DNA from: Quercus robur
Taxonomy: Eukaryota; Streptophyta; Magnoliopsida; Fagales; Fagaceae
Reading direction: 5' to 3'
Assembly: GCF_932294415.1 (NCBI RefSeq)
Contig: NC_065536.1
Location: 434,001-498,000, forward strand
Length of the DNA stretch: 64,000 nucleotides
Shown here: positions 22,551 through 37,498 of the stretch, one piece after another
How positions within the stretch are numbered: position 1 is the first letter of the stretch
How the letters are laid out: each line of letters begins with the position of its first letter
The notes under the pieces: generated by a model
Told to the model about the DNA's origin: nothing
The model's input: the letters and a program-made list of their open reading frames with translations, nothing else
The model's database searches: none
Translations under genes and position numbers: made by a program

Positions 22551-25500
22551 TTCTACCGATTGGTTTATTCACATGATACCTTACTGAGTAATATATTTAG
22601 TTCCATTAGATATTGAAACAACTAAGCAAGTCAGTTGAATTTGAAGATGACAATAAAAGATGAAGGTTGCTGAAAAGTGCAAATGTATCCAGCGCCTTTT
22701 GCATTGATTTTATAGCAATTTGATGTGTTTATGTCTTCAACTATGTTGTAATTGTGATAATTCATTTTTTACAATTAACCAATAAGACAAGTTGCATATA
22801 CTTAATACTTATGCTACTGCTACTACCCGTCCATGTCCTTAACTGAGTTGTTCACCAGAAATATTACATTTCTATTGTAAGTCATTTTCTCTGAAGCAGA
22901 ACAAACTAAACTCTTATAGGCTTTGTTTGGTTGAGAGAGAGAGAGAGAGAGAATGATGGATGGTTATGATGTTTCTCAATATCTTGTGTAATGGTGGGCT
23001 TGAACGTGGAGTTTCTTTGCTGTGACACAAAGGTTCGTGGTGTGCTTATAACTTATAAGTTGTGGCTTTGCTTATGATCTCCACTTATGAGTTCATGGTC
23101 TTGCCAATAATTGGCAACGCTCAATCTCATTACCTAATAGCCTTAGCTTTGTTATTGAGCAATGATTGGCTGGTCACTGGTGTAATTTAATTCAGGTTCA
23201 ATCTGCACAAATATTGGGACAAAAGGTTAGCATCCCCAAATAATTCAGACGCTATCCCCAATCCTGCAAAGAAGTTAAATTATACTAGCCATCTATTGAC
23301 AAGTTTGGCTTTTATGTTCTTACCTCCCTAGGAATTTGAGTGGTTCTCAGGAGACCCATGCATTGAGTTTTGCACCAAAAGCTTATTCCCATATGTAATT
23401 TTTCTGGATTGTTAGCTCTTTCCTAATAGTAGAAGTCTCATCTGGTTCTATGTTGTTATTAAAATATGTTTGCAACTGGACAAAGAGTTCATTTCTTTAA
23501 TTTTGTATTGATGATGATCCTGTCATGTTACCTTTCATGATTTCCAGATTATTTTAATGTCATAATCTGTCTTACATGCTGGAAAAAAATTGTCTCAACT
23601 CACATTTAGGAGATTTGATGGTTGTAACAATGATTATTGCAAGAGTTAAGACTCATGGTTATTGGGTGTCCTGGAAACAATTTGTCTCAATTCACATTTA
23701 GGAGATTTGAAAGTTGTAACAATGATTGTTAAAAGAGTTGGGTAGGATTGTAGGATTCCTTGTCATTAACCCTATAATCATCTGTCTGATGAATAATTTG
23801 GAAATTAAAGTGTTGCTTTCTGGTGTCAAGTTGTTTTGATGTTTATTCTGCATCAATCACCATTAATGTGAGGTGAATATTAAGCACTAAGCAGGTTTGT
23901 TATTTTTGAAATATGATTCAAGTCAAAAGGAAGACAGCCAGATATGTTGTATCATGGGAAAACAACAAGAAAGCTCTAAACCAAGTAAACATATTTTAAA
24001 TTTTCTAATAGATGTGTATAGAGCTCATAGTAGCAGGAGTCTAAACCTAATGTTGACCTAAGTAGCCTGAAACCGGCTATTTGCAATTAAATAGCCTCGT
24101 TTTTGTATGCATAAATGTGTTAATATGGCTTTGGTGTCTCTGAAATATATAAAGTAGCCAAACAATGAATTTTGCTTTGACAGCCAACAATTCGAATTAA
24201 AAAAGCTTAATTACCATTAACACAACCTAAGTTCAGGTTACCATGTACTAACAATTATCATAGTAATGCAAGGCAAGGATGAGACCCATGTGTAATTCCC
24301 AGGCTCACTCCAAAAAGAAGTATTGAGGTTGTTAAAATGTTCTATATCACTCTTTATATTTCCTACTCTTGGTTGTCATGACTAATACCATAGCGGAGTA
24401 ACAAATTATAAAGTTTTTACGTGTAAATGCTACTGATGAGTATGGTTTTTTTTTTCCTATATATATCTTAAAAGGTTCATACCTAGCAATAAATCTTCCT
24501 CTTTTGCAAGGCCTACAAGGGATAATGGGTAGGTAATTATACCCCCAATTTTTTTGTTTTTTTTTTTTTTTTTTTTGGGAGAGACTAATTCCCATCTTCT
24601 TTCTATACTTTATTGATTGCTACATATCACCTATGTGGAAGAATTTTGCTTCTTTTGGTATACATAAAGTACTCCACCCCACCTTTCTCCGGCCACTCCC
24701 TCTCTAACAAAGCCTTCAATAAGCACTTTGAAATTGGTGTGTGTGTATTGTGTAGTCTTATTCACCTTGATTTCTACATCATGCATGTGTATCTTTCATC
24801 CAGAACATAATATTCTCATAATGTATGTATCATCATCCTGCTGTCATCATTAGTACAATCATTGTCACATTCATATTCCTAATCAAGTTTTAAAATAATT
24901 TGATCTGTGCCGCCATATTATACTCAAAGAAAAGCTAAGATTCCAAAGTGTTTATATACAATTAAGGTTCAAAACTTGCCAACCACAATGCTGCCATCTC
25001 AAATAGGCTTTGCTGCAGCACAAAGCTTTTTGTTCTTTTCCTATGCAGATGATTGTAGGACCCCTACAGATGTACCCAATATTTGGTTCACATGTGCTTG
25101 ACAAATAAATAAATAAATATATATATATATATATATATAAATATAAATGTGTATGTATGTATTCATTCATGTGTGTGTATATATATATGTACTTAAAAAA
25201 TGTATCATTGCTTGCAAAGAAAGGAAGAGACATTGACATATTCTATTGAGGTTGAGGGAGATTACTTTAATGCTTGCACATGGATGAACAAAGACACCGG
25301 TGCCTTTTGTGTACCTGAGAGATAAATGAAGGGTGACCTTCAATTGGCGGTCCTTGTACTTTCTTACTCCATAAATTAATGTCATTTCATGTCTTAATTA
25401 TTTCTTTATGGCAGATATAATATTTTTATTCAGTAGTTTTTTTGTTTTTTATTCATGGTGAAACACTTTTTTGAGTCAACCTTCTCTGATGCCAAGGAAC

Positions 25501-27367
25501 AAGAAAGAATAACCGGGAGATGATTTAAAGTGATTTTACGGACACAAAAAATTGTCACAATATTAACATGTCAGTTCCCATAAGTCAAGGTAAAACTAAA
25601 TAAAATATTAGTTTGGGACACACCACAACTGAAAAAAATGTTGTGGAAATGTTATAACATTTTGTTGTGTTCCTAGAGTTTCTCGATAAATTAACATGGC
25701 CAATTGCACTTTTATTAGGATTGTAATATTTGCACATATTTTTTCCAAACTTTTAGTACACACCTAATATCTGCATCAGTAATACTAATAATCACATATA
25801 ATTATCACATATGTTGACTTCAATTCAAAATCATGAGCACAAATGAAAGGAGTGTGCACGAAAAATGTATATTTGTGATGTGCAAATAATGTTTTCCTTT
25901 GTATGATCACCCCTAAATTGCCTTGTCCATGAGTTTGATAATATTAACTTTATGAATATTATTTTTACCAATATCATCTCATGGGACTTGCTACTATACA
26001 TTTTGTCCCCTTTAGCAAGATTTACCTATTTTTCTTTAAAAGAAAGAAGCTTCTTCAAGGTAAATTCACCTTAAAGGGACCCCTAGTTCCCTACTTAGTC
26101 CTTAAAAATCATTATCAGTGATTTCTATCATGTTCTACTGAGATATCAAACTCTCCTTTCTCTCTTGAAGTTTCTGCATCAATAGATGCCCTTTGAAAGG
26201 ACCCCATTCTGTTGTTCCTAATAGCATTGTTAAAATTTTAGGCCCACATCACAGTAACCGTGCATTGGTATCCTCTTAAAATAAATGGCACAAAATGGAT
26301 TAGTGGTACAGAAACTTGTCACCTTGCAATATACTGTACACTTAAATATCCTCATTTCCTTACACTGAAAAGTCTGAAATGGATTTTTTATTTTTTGCTT
26401 CACCTTGTCCTTAAGATAATTTAAGGTACTGCAAAAAAGCCTCGTAGACAAGGAATTTATGGTCTTGATTAGCTTGAAGGTCATTTCCAAAATTGTTCAT
26501 GACTAGCTGGTTGATTGCTAAAGTTTGCTGTGGGGCTTTTGCGTCTCTTATTCATTTAGTTGGATTTTCCACCTATATATGCTTGGCAATATGAAATATA
26601 TTGGCAACATCATTCTATTGTACTTATTTTTGGTTGAGGTAAACACTAAACCAAAGGAAAACTATTATTTCTTGTCTTAAGCCATTGAGTCTTGAAGGGG
26701 TATAAGTGACTTAAAGACTGTCAAAGAGTGAAAACCATCTCTATCTGTAGGGAGACAGTGATAGACACCCATTTATGAAAAATGGTCCATTGAATTTTGC
26801 ATTAGAAAAGAACATACGGAATTTTTTTTGTTTATTTTTCAATGTGAAAAGGATCATGACAGAAAGAGATTGATTATATTAAAGTGAAAATAAATCCAGG
26901 AATCAAAAGATATGGATATGTAGTAGAGAGTCACAATCACATTGGACTTCGATTTAAGAAGGAGAGCGCACAACCTTCATGAGTTTTTTTTTTTTTTTTT
27001 TTTTTCTTTTTTTTTGTGGGTACAAAATATATTAAGAGCTTTTTATTGTTGATAAATGAACTTACATCATGTGAATCCAAATTAAGGATATAAACAGAAG
27101 AGCCAGCAACAAGCCTTATTCAGTATCTCTACTGTGTTTAATGGAAAAAGCATATAACATAAGCTCAAATAAATCACAAATATTTTTGTAAAACAAAAGG
27201 CTAGAAAGATTTGTATCAGACACATTTACAACTCAAAAGAAAATGTCTATAGCACACACCAGTAACCAGAAAACCATCCTTCTCCAAGCTCCATCTCAAA
27301 CTGAACTTTGTGACCCCTCTCCTCTCTTATATTAAGAGGGTGTCACAACTCGCATATTAAGTACATG
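22551..27367. other. Intergenic, no gene recognised
   Basis: This is AT-rich sequence between two converging genes. It contains (AT)n near 25118-25139, a T-run near 24550-24577, and a partial direct duplication of about 90 bp at about 23580-23740 (word CACATTTAGGAGATTTGA twice). Neither strand shows a conserved exon. The first few hundred bases are the 3' region of the pectin acetylesterase and the last ones the 3' region of the MYB gene. Confidence 0.55.
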
Positions 27368-28920
27368 CTAAAGGGTTTGTCCGAAAGCTACAGCAAGTCT
27401 CTGGAGATCCTTGGTATATATATCTGAAGCTGGCAAAGCCTGTTGATGCTGGTTATGATGCCAACTAGTACTTGACCCGTCTGTCATGAAGCCGGTTTCT
27501 GGTTTAATCTCACTGCACATAGGTTGAGAGATTTGATTCTGTAGTGCGGTTCCCATCAGAAATGGTGTATGGAGATATTCAGACCATTTGATGTCTTCAG
27601 TATCACCTTCTAAGGGATGAGCATGGTCTTTATCAGATTTTACATGATCTGTCAGTCCCCAAGAGAAAGCATGGTTCTCAAAGAAGTTACTGCTGCTTTG
27701 CAATTCCATACTACTACTGCTTCCATTGCTGTTGCTGCAGTTGTTACTGAAAGTACTACTTTCCCAGTTGTGTATTCCATTGACATCACCAGAGCCTAAG
27801 GAAGGATTGTTGTCTGAGGGAAGGCTTACAGAAGGTTTTACAATTGAGCTTGACATGGAATGGAGCATTGAGGAAGTCATACTAGAATTATAGTCAGAAA
27901 TCATTTCAGAAGACCTGGAATTAGGATTGAAGCATAGAGAAGTATTGGGGTGTACAGAAAGCCTTATATCAGGCCCATAATTCAAGTGCTGAAAAGAGAA
28001 ATACCCCACCAAATCAGAAGGCCTGCAACTGGTGCTTGAGGTTTCATGGGAAGTACCACTACCACCAAACCTATCTAGGAAGAATTCCTGTGTAGCTGGA
28101 GTGGTTGTCAAACTATTGTTGCTGCCACTGCTGTTTTCAAACTTTGAGCTTGAAGAAGCATCAAGTGTGTATCTTTCTGCAGCCATTGGAGGTGGCTTTG
28201 GATTTTTTGCCCCGATGAGATTTTGTTCATTGGATCCTATAGAGGTTTTCTCATTGCTTTTGTTGGTTGTTGGTAGCATGTCTTTTTCATTCTCAAGCTC
28301 AGAAAGTGGTTTGTGAGTGTTGGGGTCAATGCCTCTTTGCCTAAGCTTCTTCTTAAGGCAAGAATTCCATAAGTTTTTAATCTCATTATCAGTTCTTCCT
28401 GGTAACTGAGCTGCAATCTGAGACCACCTGGTGATTTATAATACATTTATGACAACATGAGTGATAATTCAAAATGTTAACAGTGTGAATAAAGAAGAAG
28501 AGTAACAGTAGTATCTGAACTGAACAGTAAGGGAAAGAAAAAACCACCTGTTGCCAAGAACTGCATGGAGTTCAATGATCAGATTCTCTTCCTGCTGAGA
28601 GAATGCTCCTCGCTTTAAATCAGGCCTCAGGTAGTTAATCCACCTTAACCTGCAGCTCTTGCCACACCTTTGCAAGCCTGACAATATATCCCACACAAAA
28701 GTAGAATGAGTTTTTTTAGTCCTTAAGATTCTTTGGTGTGCATCACATTGACAACCATATAAAGTATGTAACAAAGATAAACAGTACCTGCAAGTTTAGG
28801 GACAGAACTCCAACACCCATGTCCATGCTTGGTAATATAATTCAGAAGTTTCTCATCTTCCTCAGGAGACCACAGGCCTTTCCTTAGTTTCTGCTTGTAA
28901 CAGCAAGATTGTCTCCCCAT
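27368..28920 (-). CDS. MYB86: R2R3-MYB transcription factor, MYB61/MYB86 group (subgroup 13)
   Basis: This is a nuclear DNA-binding regulator. Three exons on the minus strand, 28920-28788 (133 bp), 28677-28548 (130 bp) and 28427-27368, give 440 residues. The 133/130-bp exon pair is the classic R2R3-MYB layout. R2 has its tryptophans at about 17, 37 and 57. R3 has Phe70 in place of the first Trp, as usual, then Trp89 and Trp108. The start [20 protein letters not shown] and the linker [15 protein letters not shown] mark the S13 clade (Arabidopsis MYB50, 55, 61, 86). The C-terminus, with [10 protein letters not shown] and [12 protein letters not shown], is closest to my memory of MYB86/MYB55-like proteins. 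An upstream in-frame Met exists, but the family start is MGRQ. Clade members affect lignification, stomatal behaviour and carbon allocation; the role here is inferred. The C-terminal half is Ser/Asn-rich and presumably activating. Confidence 0.95.
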
Positions 28921-31900
28921 GTGGAGTCCAATCAATATCTTCAGTGCTGGAAAAAAACTTTTATAAAAGTGGAGCAAAGTTTTGTGCAGTGACAGTCCTT
29001 TCTGAATTGTCAGCAACAGGAGAGGAGGCTTAGAATATGAATTCTAGGAAATGGGAAGCTGGATTATGAGAAGAAAGAGAGAGAGAGAGAGAGATTAAGA
29101 AAATGAAATGGCAGGCTGGTAGGGAATCAAATTAATAGGAAGAGCCTCATAGAGAGAAGTCATACTCATATTCAAGAATCAAGAGGGTGATTGGAGATTT
29201 TGGTTTTGAATTTTATTATAAAGTCTATAAATAAAAGCTTTCCTGAGTTAGAATCCTCTCCATTTACTGCCTAGTATTACAAAGTGGGGTCCATCATGTA
29301 TGGACGGTCCAGATGCCACTGGACACATCCAGTGGATTGAGAGGAGCATGGAGGAGAAGAAGAAGTTAGCTTAGCTCCAATAATTTGACTTGCGTGTGTC
29401 TCATCAAGGTTTGAGAATTTAAGACTTTGGCAGCACTGGTGGGGCATTTTCTTGACAGATATTTATTATTATTTTTGATTGGAAAAGATTTTATTTTATT
29501 TATTTATTTTAATAAAAAAAGGGACTTGAAATAGTTTTATATATGTATTGGAAGAACTTAACCAAGTCCAGACAAAAGAAGTTTGCTAAAACAATGAGGA
29601 TTTTTATAACGGGAAACAATAAATTTGTAGTCTGTTTAAAGTTTTAAGCAATATACCCTTTTTCATCCTAGCTAGTCTATCCAGAGAATCCTAAAGTAAA
29701 AGTAGCCACAAGATTTTGACAAAGGAAAAATTTCTTGTACACAAGTAATAACCTTGTGACTAGATCAATCTGCAAATATAGTATACTGCATAAAATTGAT
29801 GATAAGTTAAGGGCAACTATATTTTTTTTATTTAATTTATTTAAATGTGACAGAGAGTGGAATTTTCTGAACACTCCATTAGTAGTAGTATACTAGTACT
29901 CTCTGAATACTCCTTTCTTGACTAGCTTTTGTGTCAGGTTGCTTCTTCGGTTATATTGACCTTCTTTTACTTCAGCTTTTTCAGCAATTTCCCCAAAGCA
30001 TGATCACTTTGAAAAGTTTCATAATTGGGTGCTATATATGAGCTATCCACATATAAATAAAAGGTTGTTTCTTTTTATTTAAACTCAAATACCACCAGCG
30101 CTCCAAATCATTCATGTTTTCCAATTTGAAATATTTCCCATTCTTTCTTTTTTAATGTCTATTTTTTTATATTGATTTTTTGACTTCATGAAAGTGGTAT
30201 AGATAATTGTGTGAAATGCTAAAGCCAAAATAAATTAAAATGGTAAACTGGCATGCTCCTCTTATATCTACATATATAGGCCATTCACCATAATGTAGTT
30301 GTCCTTTCTTCATTTTAAGTATGCATTCTGAAAGTTGAATGGAGACAAACTAGGATGAATTATCACAAGTTTAGTGGTATACTCAACATGACAATATTAA
30401 TTGCACGATGCCATTGATGGCTCTTATGAAAGTCTGAATTCATTGAACACATTTGTAGGATGAATTTCTTTTTCATATTTTATTCAAATTAATTAAACTA
30501 AAAATGAAAATCCAAATCCTTTTCTTCAGATCAAATTCTTCCATCCAAATGAATCCTATTGTCACTATTGCTACATAATCACATTATTGCACCACCAAAC
30601 GGGTCATCAGCAAAAGCTTGTTTAGAGTTTTTTTAATTATTATAAAAATCAGTTTTTTATTGCCTGACTTGCTTTTCAATTCCCTCTTGTATCATTAGAA
30701 CCAGATACTATAGTCACCGACTCAACATGGAAGGCCAGGGTTACACTTCTGAAATAAATTAAGTGATCCTTTGGATATATTTTATTTCCTATTGATTGTC
30801 AACATAGAAAAAGCCAAAGGTGACGATTAGGGTCTGTAATGTGTCTGACTCAAGAAAAAGTTGATAAACTTGAACTTAAAAAATAAACTAGCGAATTCTT
30901 TTTTATCGAAGATCTTCTACGTAAAGTTATATCAAAGTATTGTATTTACAAATTTATCATTTATTTATCTTCTTTTTTCCTTTAAATAAGTAAAATTACC
31001 ATCTCTTTTTTCTTATGCTAGGTATAAGTGGTGCATGGCAATATGGCATACAAATATCCAAACTAGTAATGATTTCCTCAATATTTATTTATTTCCTTGA
31101 ACACAATTAAACTCTAGAAAGAACCTTCACCTCCATAATAATACTAATTATCATTATTATAATAATAACAATAATTAAAAAAAAAATTCCTGGCTTTTGA
31201 TGATAACCTGTCTCCTTGTTCTGACATTATTATGAAGCTTCGTCCTTGACCTTAGCAATATCCTAATTCAGCCATCCTATTGGAGTATTGAAACTTTAAA
31301 AAAAGAACTCAAGAGAAGATGCTTGTAATCTCCATACCTCATCATGTACTCGTAACCTTATCTTTATATATAGTACCATATATATGAGCTGTTCTGTGAA
31401 GTCAACCATTAATTGTTGAATGTTTATTCCTGTGTTCTTTGTTTCTTCATCTGTTACTAATATAATATGTTGGCATCAATATTTACTTTCAATCAATGGA
31501 GAAGTGGGTGTTTCAACAATTCATTTTAATGAAAAAAAATATATATATACTAATATGCACCGGATAGGATGTTGTTTTTGATAATATTAATTTATTTGTA
31601 TTTTTTATTAATCTGTATTTGATGTCTTGGTTATAGGGAATGAATCTCTGTCATCAAATGATTAGGAAGTGTGAATATATGAATAGTTTAAAGTTAACTT
31701 GGTCCAAACTCCAACGAAAGACACATATTTTTCCTTTACTTTGGTCTGTACAGGTAGAGAATCCTGTCAAGGGGGTTTAGCGATGACCAAAATTACTTTT
31801 ATCTTCAAGACACACTAATCATGGACCGGGTCTATGATAAGCGAGAATATATAATTATCTTATAATATAATACAATTTATGAATTTATTTTTTGAATTTA

Positions 31901-34900
31901 TTAAAAATAATATATTATAATTAACTGTTTTTAAAATAAATATACCCACTTAATAAATAGGTATTTTAACAATTAACAATTTTTACTTAAAAAATATAAT
32001 AAAAAAAATGATAGAAAAAAGAATGACATGCGGTGGTGCAACATGAGTTTACAAAATTAAATGTAACGTTTCCATTATCATATATAGTATGAATATATAA
32101 ATAGTGTTGGATAGTTATACTAGTAGTCATATGGCTCAATACCATTGTCCAATTCTCCCCATAAAGGAGAACCCACATTCCATTCCCCTTTATTGTAAAA
32201 AATATATATATAATTATAGCCAAAGAATAGTAAGGACAAATCTAACCCAGAATCACTCATAGTTTTTGGTATGTATATGTCTCACAAATGGCTGAGCTGG
32301 ATTCCTTTGAGGAGGCTTAATATTTCAGGAAATCCTTAACCGGAGGGACCCCCCCCCCCCCCCCTCCCCCAATTCCCCAAGTTTTTCTGTAGCAAGAAAG
32401 ACACGTTGAATAGGATTTGCATAAGAAGGGCTGTGGGGTTTTGCCAATAAGAATATGTGATATTACTCCTTGTAGGTCCATGCCCTTGTAGCTCTTGGCT
32501 ATTATTTAGATGATTAGATCCAAAGTACACTGACAAAAAGGAGGGAACCATTTGAGAGTAGAATAGAAAGGCTAAACTAAACGAAATGTGAGAGGTTTCC
32601 AAATTCATCTATTCCTAGGCTGTAATGACAATGTGACCTTTGTACACTGTAGGAGGTTTTCCCTTTGGATACATGCTGCATATTAGTGTCATTTGAGCCA
32701 CAATAAACAGTTTTTGTTGGCTACTTCTAGGTTGAAATTTAAGATACAATCTGAACCCTGCCTAAAAGAAAAAAGTATAAGCAAGAAGATCACTTGTATG
32801 ACTCTTTGGCATCAGACTGTATGGTTATGATTTGATTTCATAGAAATCTTCCATTAGGGGATTTTCCTTCAATTACTGCCAACACATATATTCTGCAGAA
32901 AGAAGCCTATGAGATTAAGTTTTTTATACCTTGTGCGGATTGTGAGCCATCTAGTGGCAGTTTTTGCTCACAGCTAGCACTACTATGGAAATTTTCATCA
33001 TTCAAACAAGAGGGAATGATGACATCTAAGTAAAGTGAAGCCATGATTTGCAGCTTACAAAATGCTTATAAATATGTTGTTGATGGGAATTTGTGAATTG
33101 AAATTCATGAAGAGAAAGATTTGGAAGATATGATCAAAAAGTCATTTGAAAGGAAGGGAGACATAATCCATATGCCCTTGAAAAATGGAGATACCTCTTC
33201 CATTATCCTTAAAGCCATTTTTTTTTCCTAAGCTTATTCAAATATAGTCAACTAATTGACAAGAAAGAGCAACTGTTCCTTCATTTAACCGGAAAACACT
33301 TATTGCTTAGTCCTTTTTACTTAAATTATCTATTACTAAGAAATTTACCATTTTGCAGGTTATTGGAATAGGTCTTACCACCAATATGTAGTTCCTGTGT
33401 ACAAACTTTGTGAATGGTTCTCTCAACCTACACTATCAGTTTTTGGCCTTGCCTAGTATAATTATTTCATCGTTTAAAAAACCACATATTCCTCATTAAA
33501 GGATCATGGTTATTGCAACTTGCAAAAGCAAAGTATGTTATGTGATCAATACAATGAAGACTTAATCTTAGTTAAATTTTTTTCCATCTCCTTTAAGCTC
33601 ATGAAAGAGAATCTTCCTTAAGTAATTGTCTTAGTTTTGATGACTACGAAGTTCCATTACAACTATCAAAAAAGAGAACTTTTGGGAAACATCCCACATT
33701 GTTTTGCCTAGACAACTGAAACTAATAGGGTTCAAAAAAGTTTCATTTGAGATGACCCTAAATGTATCCTACTCAATTGGCCCATTAACACTAGTCAAAA
33801 ACATAAGCACATGGATATTTCATAAGTTTTTGCTAATCACAACTAAGCTTAATTATCTTTGTCTTGTCAAAGCAATGAATGATGATGACAGAAACATGAG
33901 TGTCACTATCATGACTTTGCTTACCATATATGGAAGCTTAAGATCTCAATAACAATCATTATAAGTTAAAAAACCACTATTGATTCCCCCATTAACCCCC
34001 AGGGTTATTAATATATTAGGTTTGAAGCATCTGAGCATCTTAAAAAGAGTTCTAGCCTTGTGATGTTTGTAAAGTTGAAAATGAGAGGAAGGTCCAAATA
34101 ACAGTGGAAATTGACTTCAAGAAGAAGGCAACATAATAAGAAGTTTTTTTTTAAAAAAAAAAACCAATTAAGTCCCTCAGCAAAAGCCTTAAACCCTTTA
34201 AACCCCATCAATTATCAAAAGCTTTGTCTGGTTGAAATGCTCCCCTTGTACCCCATCCTTGCATAATTACTTTTCTGCTTTTGCTTTATAGTGGGAAATG
34301 ATAGTCAACTTTATTGCCACACTTACATCATTACTTTTAATTTTGGGAGAGAGTTTATGCCCCTAAATGGACTGTTTGAGATTCTAATGGGGGTTGCTGT
34401 CAGGGTTGAGCCTTCTCAATCAGTGTGAATTTAGAAGTAGTGTCAAGCTCTCATTGGCTCATGCTTAACAGATTTCGATTAAGGGTGTCTAATCAAATCC
34501 ACAAAGGGAGAACATGCAAGAAAACTGGTGCTAACACTTTAATATCTAATCCATCACCCTTGGGCCAAGTAGATGGTCACTCTATAATTCAATTCCTTCG
34601 TTCACAACAACCCAAAATTTTGTGTCCCAAAACTACCCTTGACATACCATTTCCCATCATCATCTTCTAGTGTTGACTTAGTTATTGACCTTAATCAGAG
34701 GGCTTATTGGTCATGCCATTGTTTCCTTTTTCTGTACTATTTACATGCTAGTTTTTTAGATATTTTCTTTCCAACAAAGCCACAAGTTTGTTCTTGTACT
34801 CAACACTCGATTAAAAACTTAATTCTAGCAATGCCATCATTAGTACTGACAAAAAGTTTGCCCCGTTAAATGAACTTAAGGTGAGTGATAGAGATACAAA

Positions 34901-36001
34901 CTACACAATTTCTCAAACAGATTCCTTATTGTACGTTAGAATTGTGGAAAAAGATTTAGCATATTGCTCAATGAATACTACTGTACAGAAGAGGCCTATC
35001 CTATATATAGACAGGACAATTCACCTAGTAGTACTAGTAGTAAAATTTAGTACAGTAGGAGTATAGTACTAGTAGTAAAATTTGGTACAGTAGTACAGTG
35101 GGTCTAAGAGTGGACTTGGCCTGATACAATGCACTAACATATGTGTTTCATGCCAATACTGCAATCTGAATTATTTGCAATGCCTTACAGGCCCTGTTGT
35201 TTTCCTTTTGTTTCCTGCTACAGTGCTTACTGCTAAGCATAGAAGAAGGACCGTGACATGGGTTGATTCATTGATTTTAAATTTCATCATCATCAAACTG
35301 ACATAAGTATTGGCTTATGTACTCAAGTCAGCAGGACTAAAGTTTTGAATCTTTATCTAAAAAAATTAATGTTTTATTGATTCCATCAAAAGAAAGAACT
35401 GAAAAATAATATCTAGAACCCTGTGGAATAGTACATCATTCAGAGGTGTAGATCTCCCAACACTAGTCCTTCTTCTATATCAAAATTCCAGCTCATGCGG
35501 GCCTAAGTAATTAATGAACTTTGCAAGCTTTAGAAATAGTTTTTCTGTCACTAGCTAGAATGGTTGTAACATTTTCTCCTTGCAAAATTCTTTCTATAGT
35601 TCTAGTTTCATCATACAATGTGATCTCTTGAGTTGCCTTTATAGTGTTCATCGCGTCTTGATGTACCAAGAGTGTGTTCCAGAATCTTGATTAAGGCATA
35701 AATTCCATTTCCTGTACCTAATCGGATGTTATATGATCTATAGCAAACCCAACGCTTATAGCTGTTAAATTCTTTATACCCGGTTTTATATAGTAGAAGA
35801 TTCAGAAACATTGACTCATTTATGCTAAAATGAAAGCAAGGAGCTGCTTTTATAGGTGACTAAGTTGGGCTTTTGTGACATTGACATGAAGTAGGTTAGA
35901 GTTCCTAGTGTATAAACATTCTTTTCTTACAAACTGCGTGTGAACGGAGAAATCCAGTTTAAGCGTGCATGTACATTCCCTTTGGTCTCTCTTTCTCTTC
36001 T

Positions 36002-36050
<49 letters not shown>

Positions 36051-36654
36051 AGAATGCCTTTGGTCTCTCTTAGTTGTAAATACCATGCCATAATTCATAG
36101 GTAATTACTCTTTTGGTCTTTCTTGCATAAGTTATTACTCTTTTGGTGCTGAAAAAATGTTGAACAAAAGAAATTAGAACTTTTTTCTATTTTAAGTTCA
36201 TTACTTAGTCATGAAAGGTACAAGTTTGATTCAATTTCTGCACCAAAAAAAAAAAAAAAAACTTGTCCACATGCACATAACTCAAGCAGTGAAGGAAAAA
36301 ATCCCATAAAAGTTTGATTCCACATTTCATAATAAAACCAGGTTGTATCTTGTAAGAACAAAGGTAGCACAATTGTGATTAGTCTCATATGTATTCAAAA
36401 AAACTTACCAAGTACCCACAAAGTTGAAAATGGGTCAATTTTTCCTATATCACTTTACTTGTTTTGATATAAATTATTTTCACATTTTATAATGTTTACT
36501 ATTTTGCAATAAAATAATTGGTCAAATGTAAAATTATTTGGGTCAAAGGAAAAACCACAGGCAAAAAACTGTAAAATGTTTTGCACATGAAAAAAGGGTA
36601 AAAACATTATTTTACACTTTCTTTTGTCAACCAAATAGGATTCAAAATAATTTC
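28921..36654. other. MYB upstream region and long intergenic stretch, no gene recognised
   Basis: The MYB 5' leader probably includes the (GA)n tract at about 29076-29094. Further out are a C-run at about 32349-32364, short CTAGTAGTA duplications near 35020-35090, and the poly-T insertion at 35994-36056. The open frames are short and lack family features. I found no tRNA, known miRNA or transposase. Confidence 0.5.
35994..36056 (-). mobile_element. Poly(A)-only retroposon insertion (minus strand)
   Basis: A run of 46 T (36004-36049) with short flanks is bounded by a 15-bp direct repeat CCTTTGGTCTCTCTT (35979-35993 and 36057-36071). This fits target-primed insertion of an almost tail-only transcript on the minus strand. 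Simple slippage would not create the flanking repeat. Confidence 0.55.
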
Positions 36655-36798
36655 AACTAGTTGCATACCCGCGCGTTGTGCGTGATAATTTTTTTAGGAT
36701 AGTCTCATTAAATATTTTATTAATACTATAATTTTAGTTATTAACCATTGGTTTTTCATTAGTTTTTAAGTTAATAAAAATCTTAATTTTTTACCTTT

Positions 36799-36831
<33 letters not shown>

Positions 36832-37088
36832 GTGAATCTTTACACATACCTTTAAGAAAATTCTATATATTCCACTTTTTTGGATGCGTAAAATTATAAA
36901 CTACTACTCTATAATGATAGTGGCTAATTAATTTTATATATATATATTTATATATATTTATATTTTTAGTGATCTCATTTGTAACATTTCTTACCATTAT
37001 CATATATTTTACTAACTGATGATTTGCATAACAAAGACGATAAATAAGAGGTAGCATTGTTCATTAGATTTTTGAAAGTAATAGTATA

Positions 37089-37127
<39 letters not shown>

Positions 37128-37456
37128 ATAAGGTTAAATGAAATGTCAAAAAATGGATTTTTAAATTTTCTAACTTTATTTCTTATGTAATTTCTACTAC
37201 TATCAGAGAACATCTCTTTTTTAGTTATGATTAATATGGTTTCCATAGTTAGAGTTTGATTAGTTTTAAATTTAAATTTAGTACTATGATTGTATTTAAT
37301 TGTTGATTGTTGATTTAATTTTTTAAGTGAATTTAACGGTTTATGTTACTACACTGTAAAGTTTTTAATGTTCTCCACAAGATAATCTCTATTTTATTTT
37401 TTACTTCTTCTTACAACCTCTTTGTTTTCCAATTAACGATTACTAATTGAGGTTTG

Positions 37457-37498
<42 letters not shown>

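Noticed and set aside
36190-36262. Possible third SINE (TTTGATTCAATTTCTGCACC plus A run)
   Set aside because: A B-box-like word and an A run are present, but no A box or target duplication could be found.
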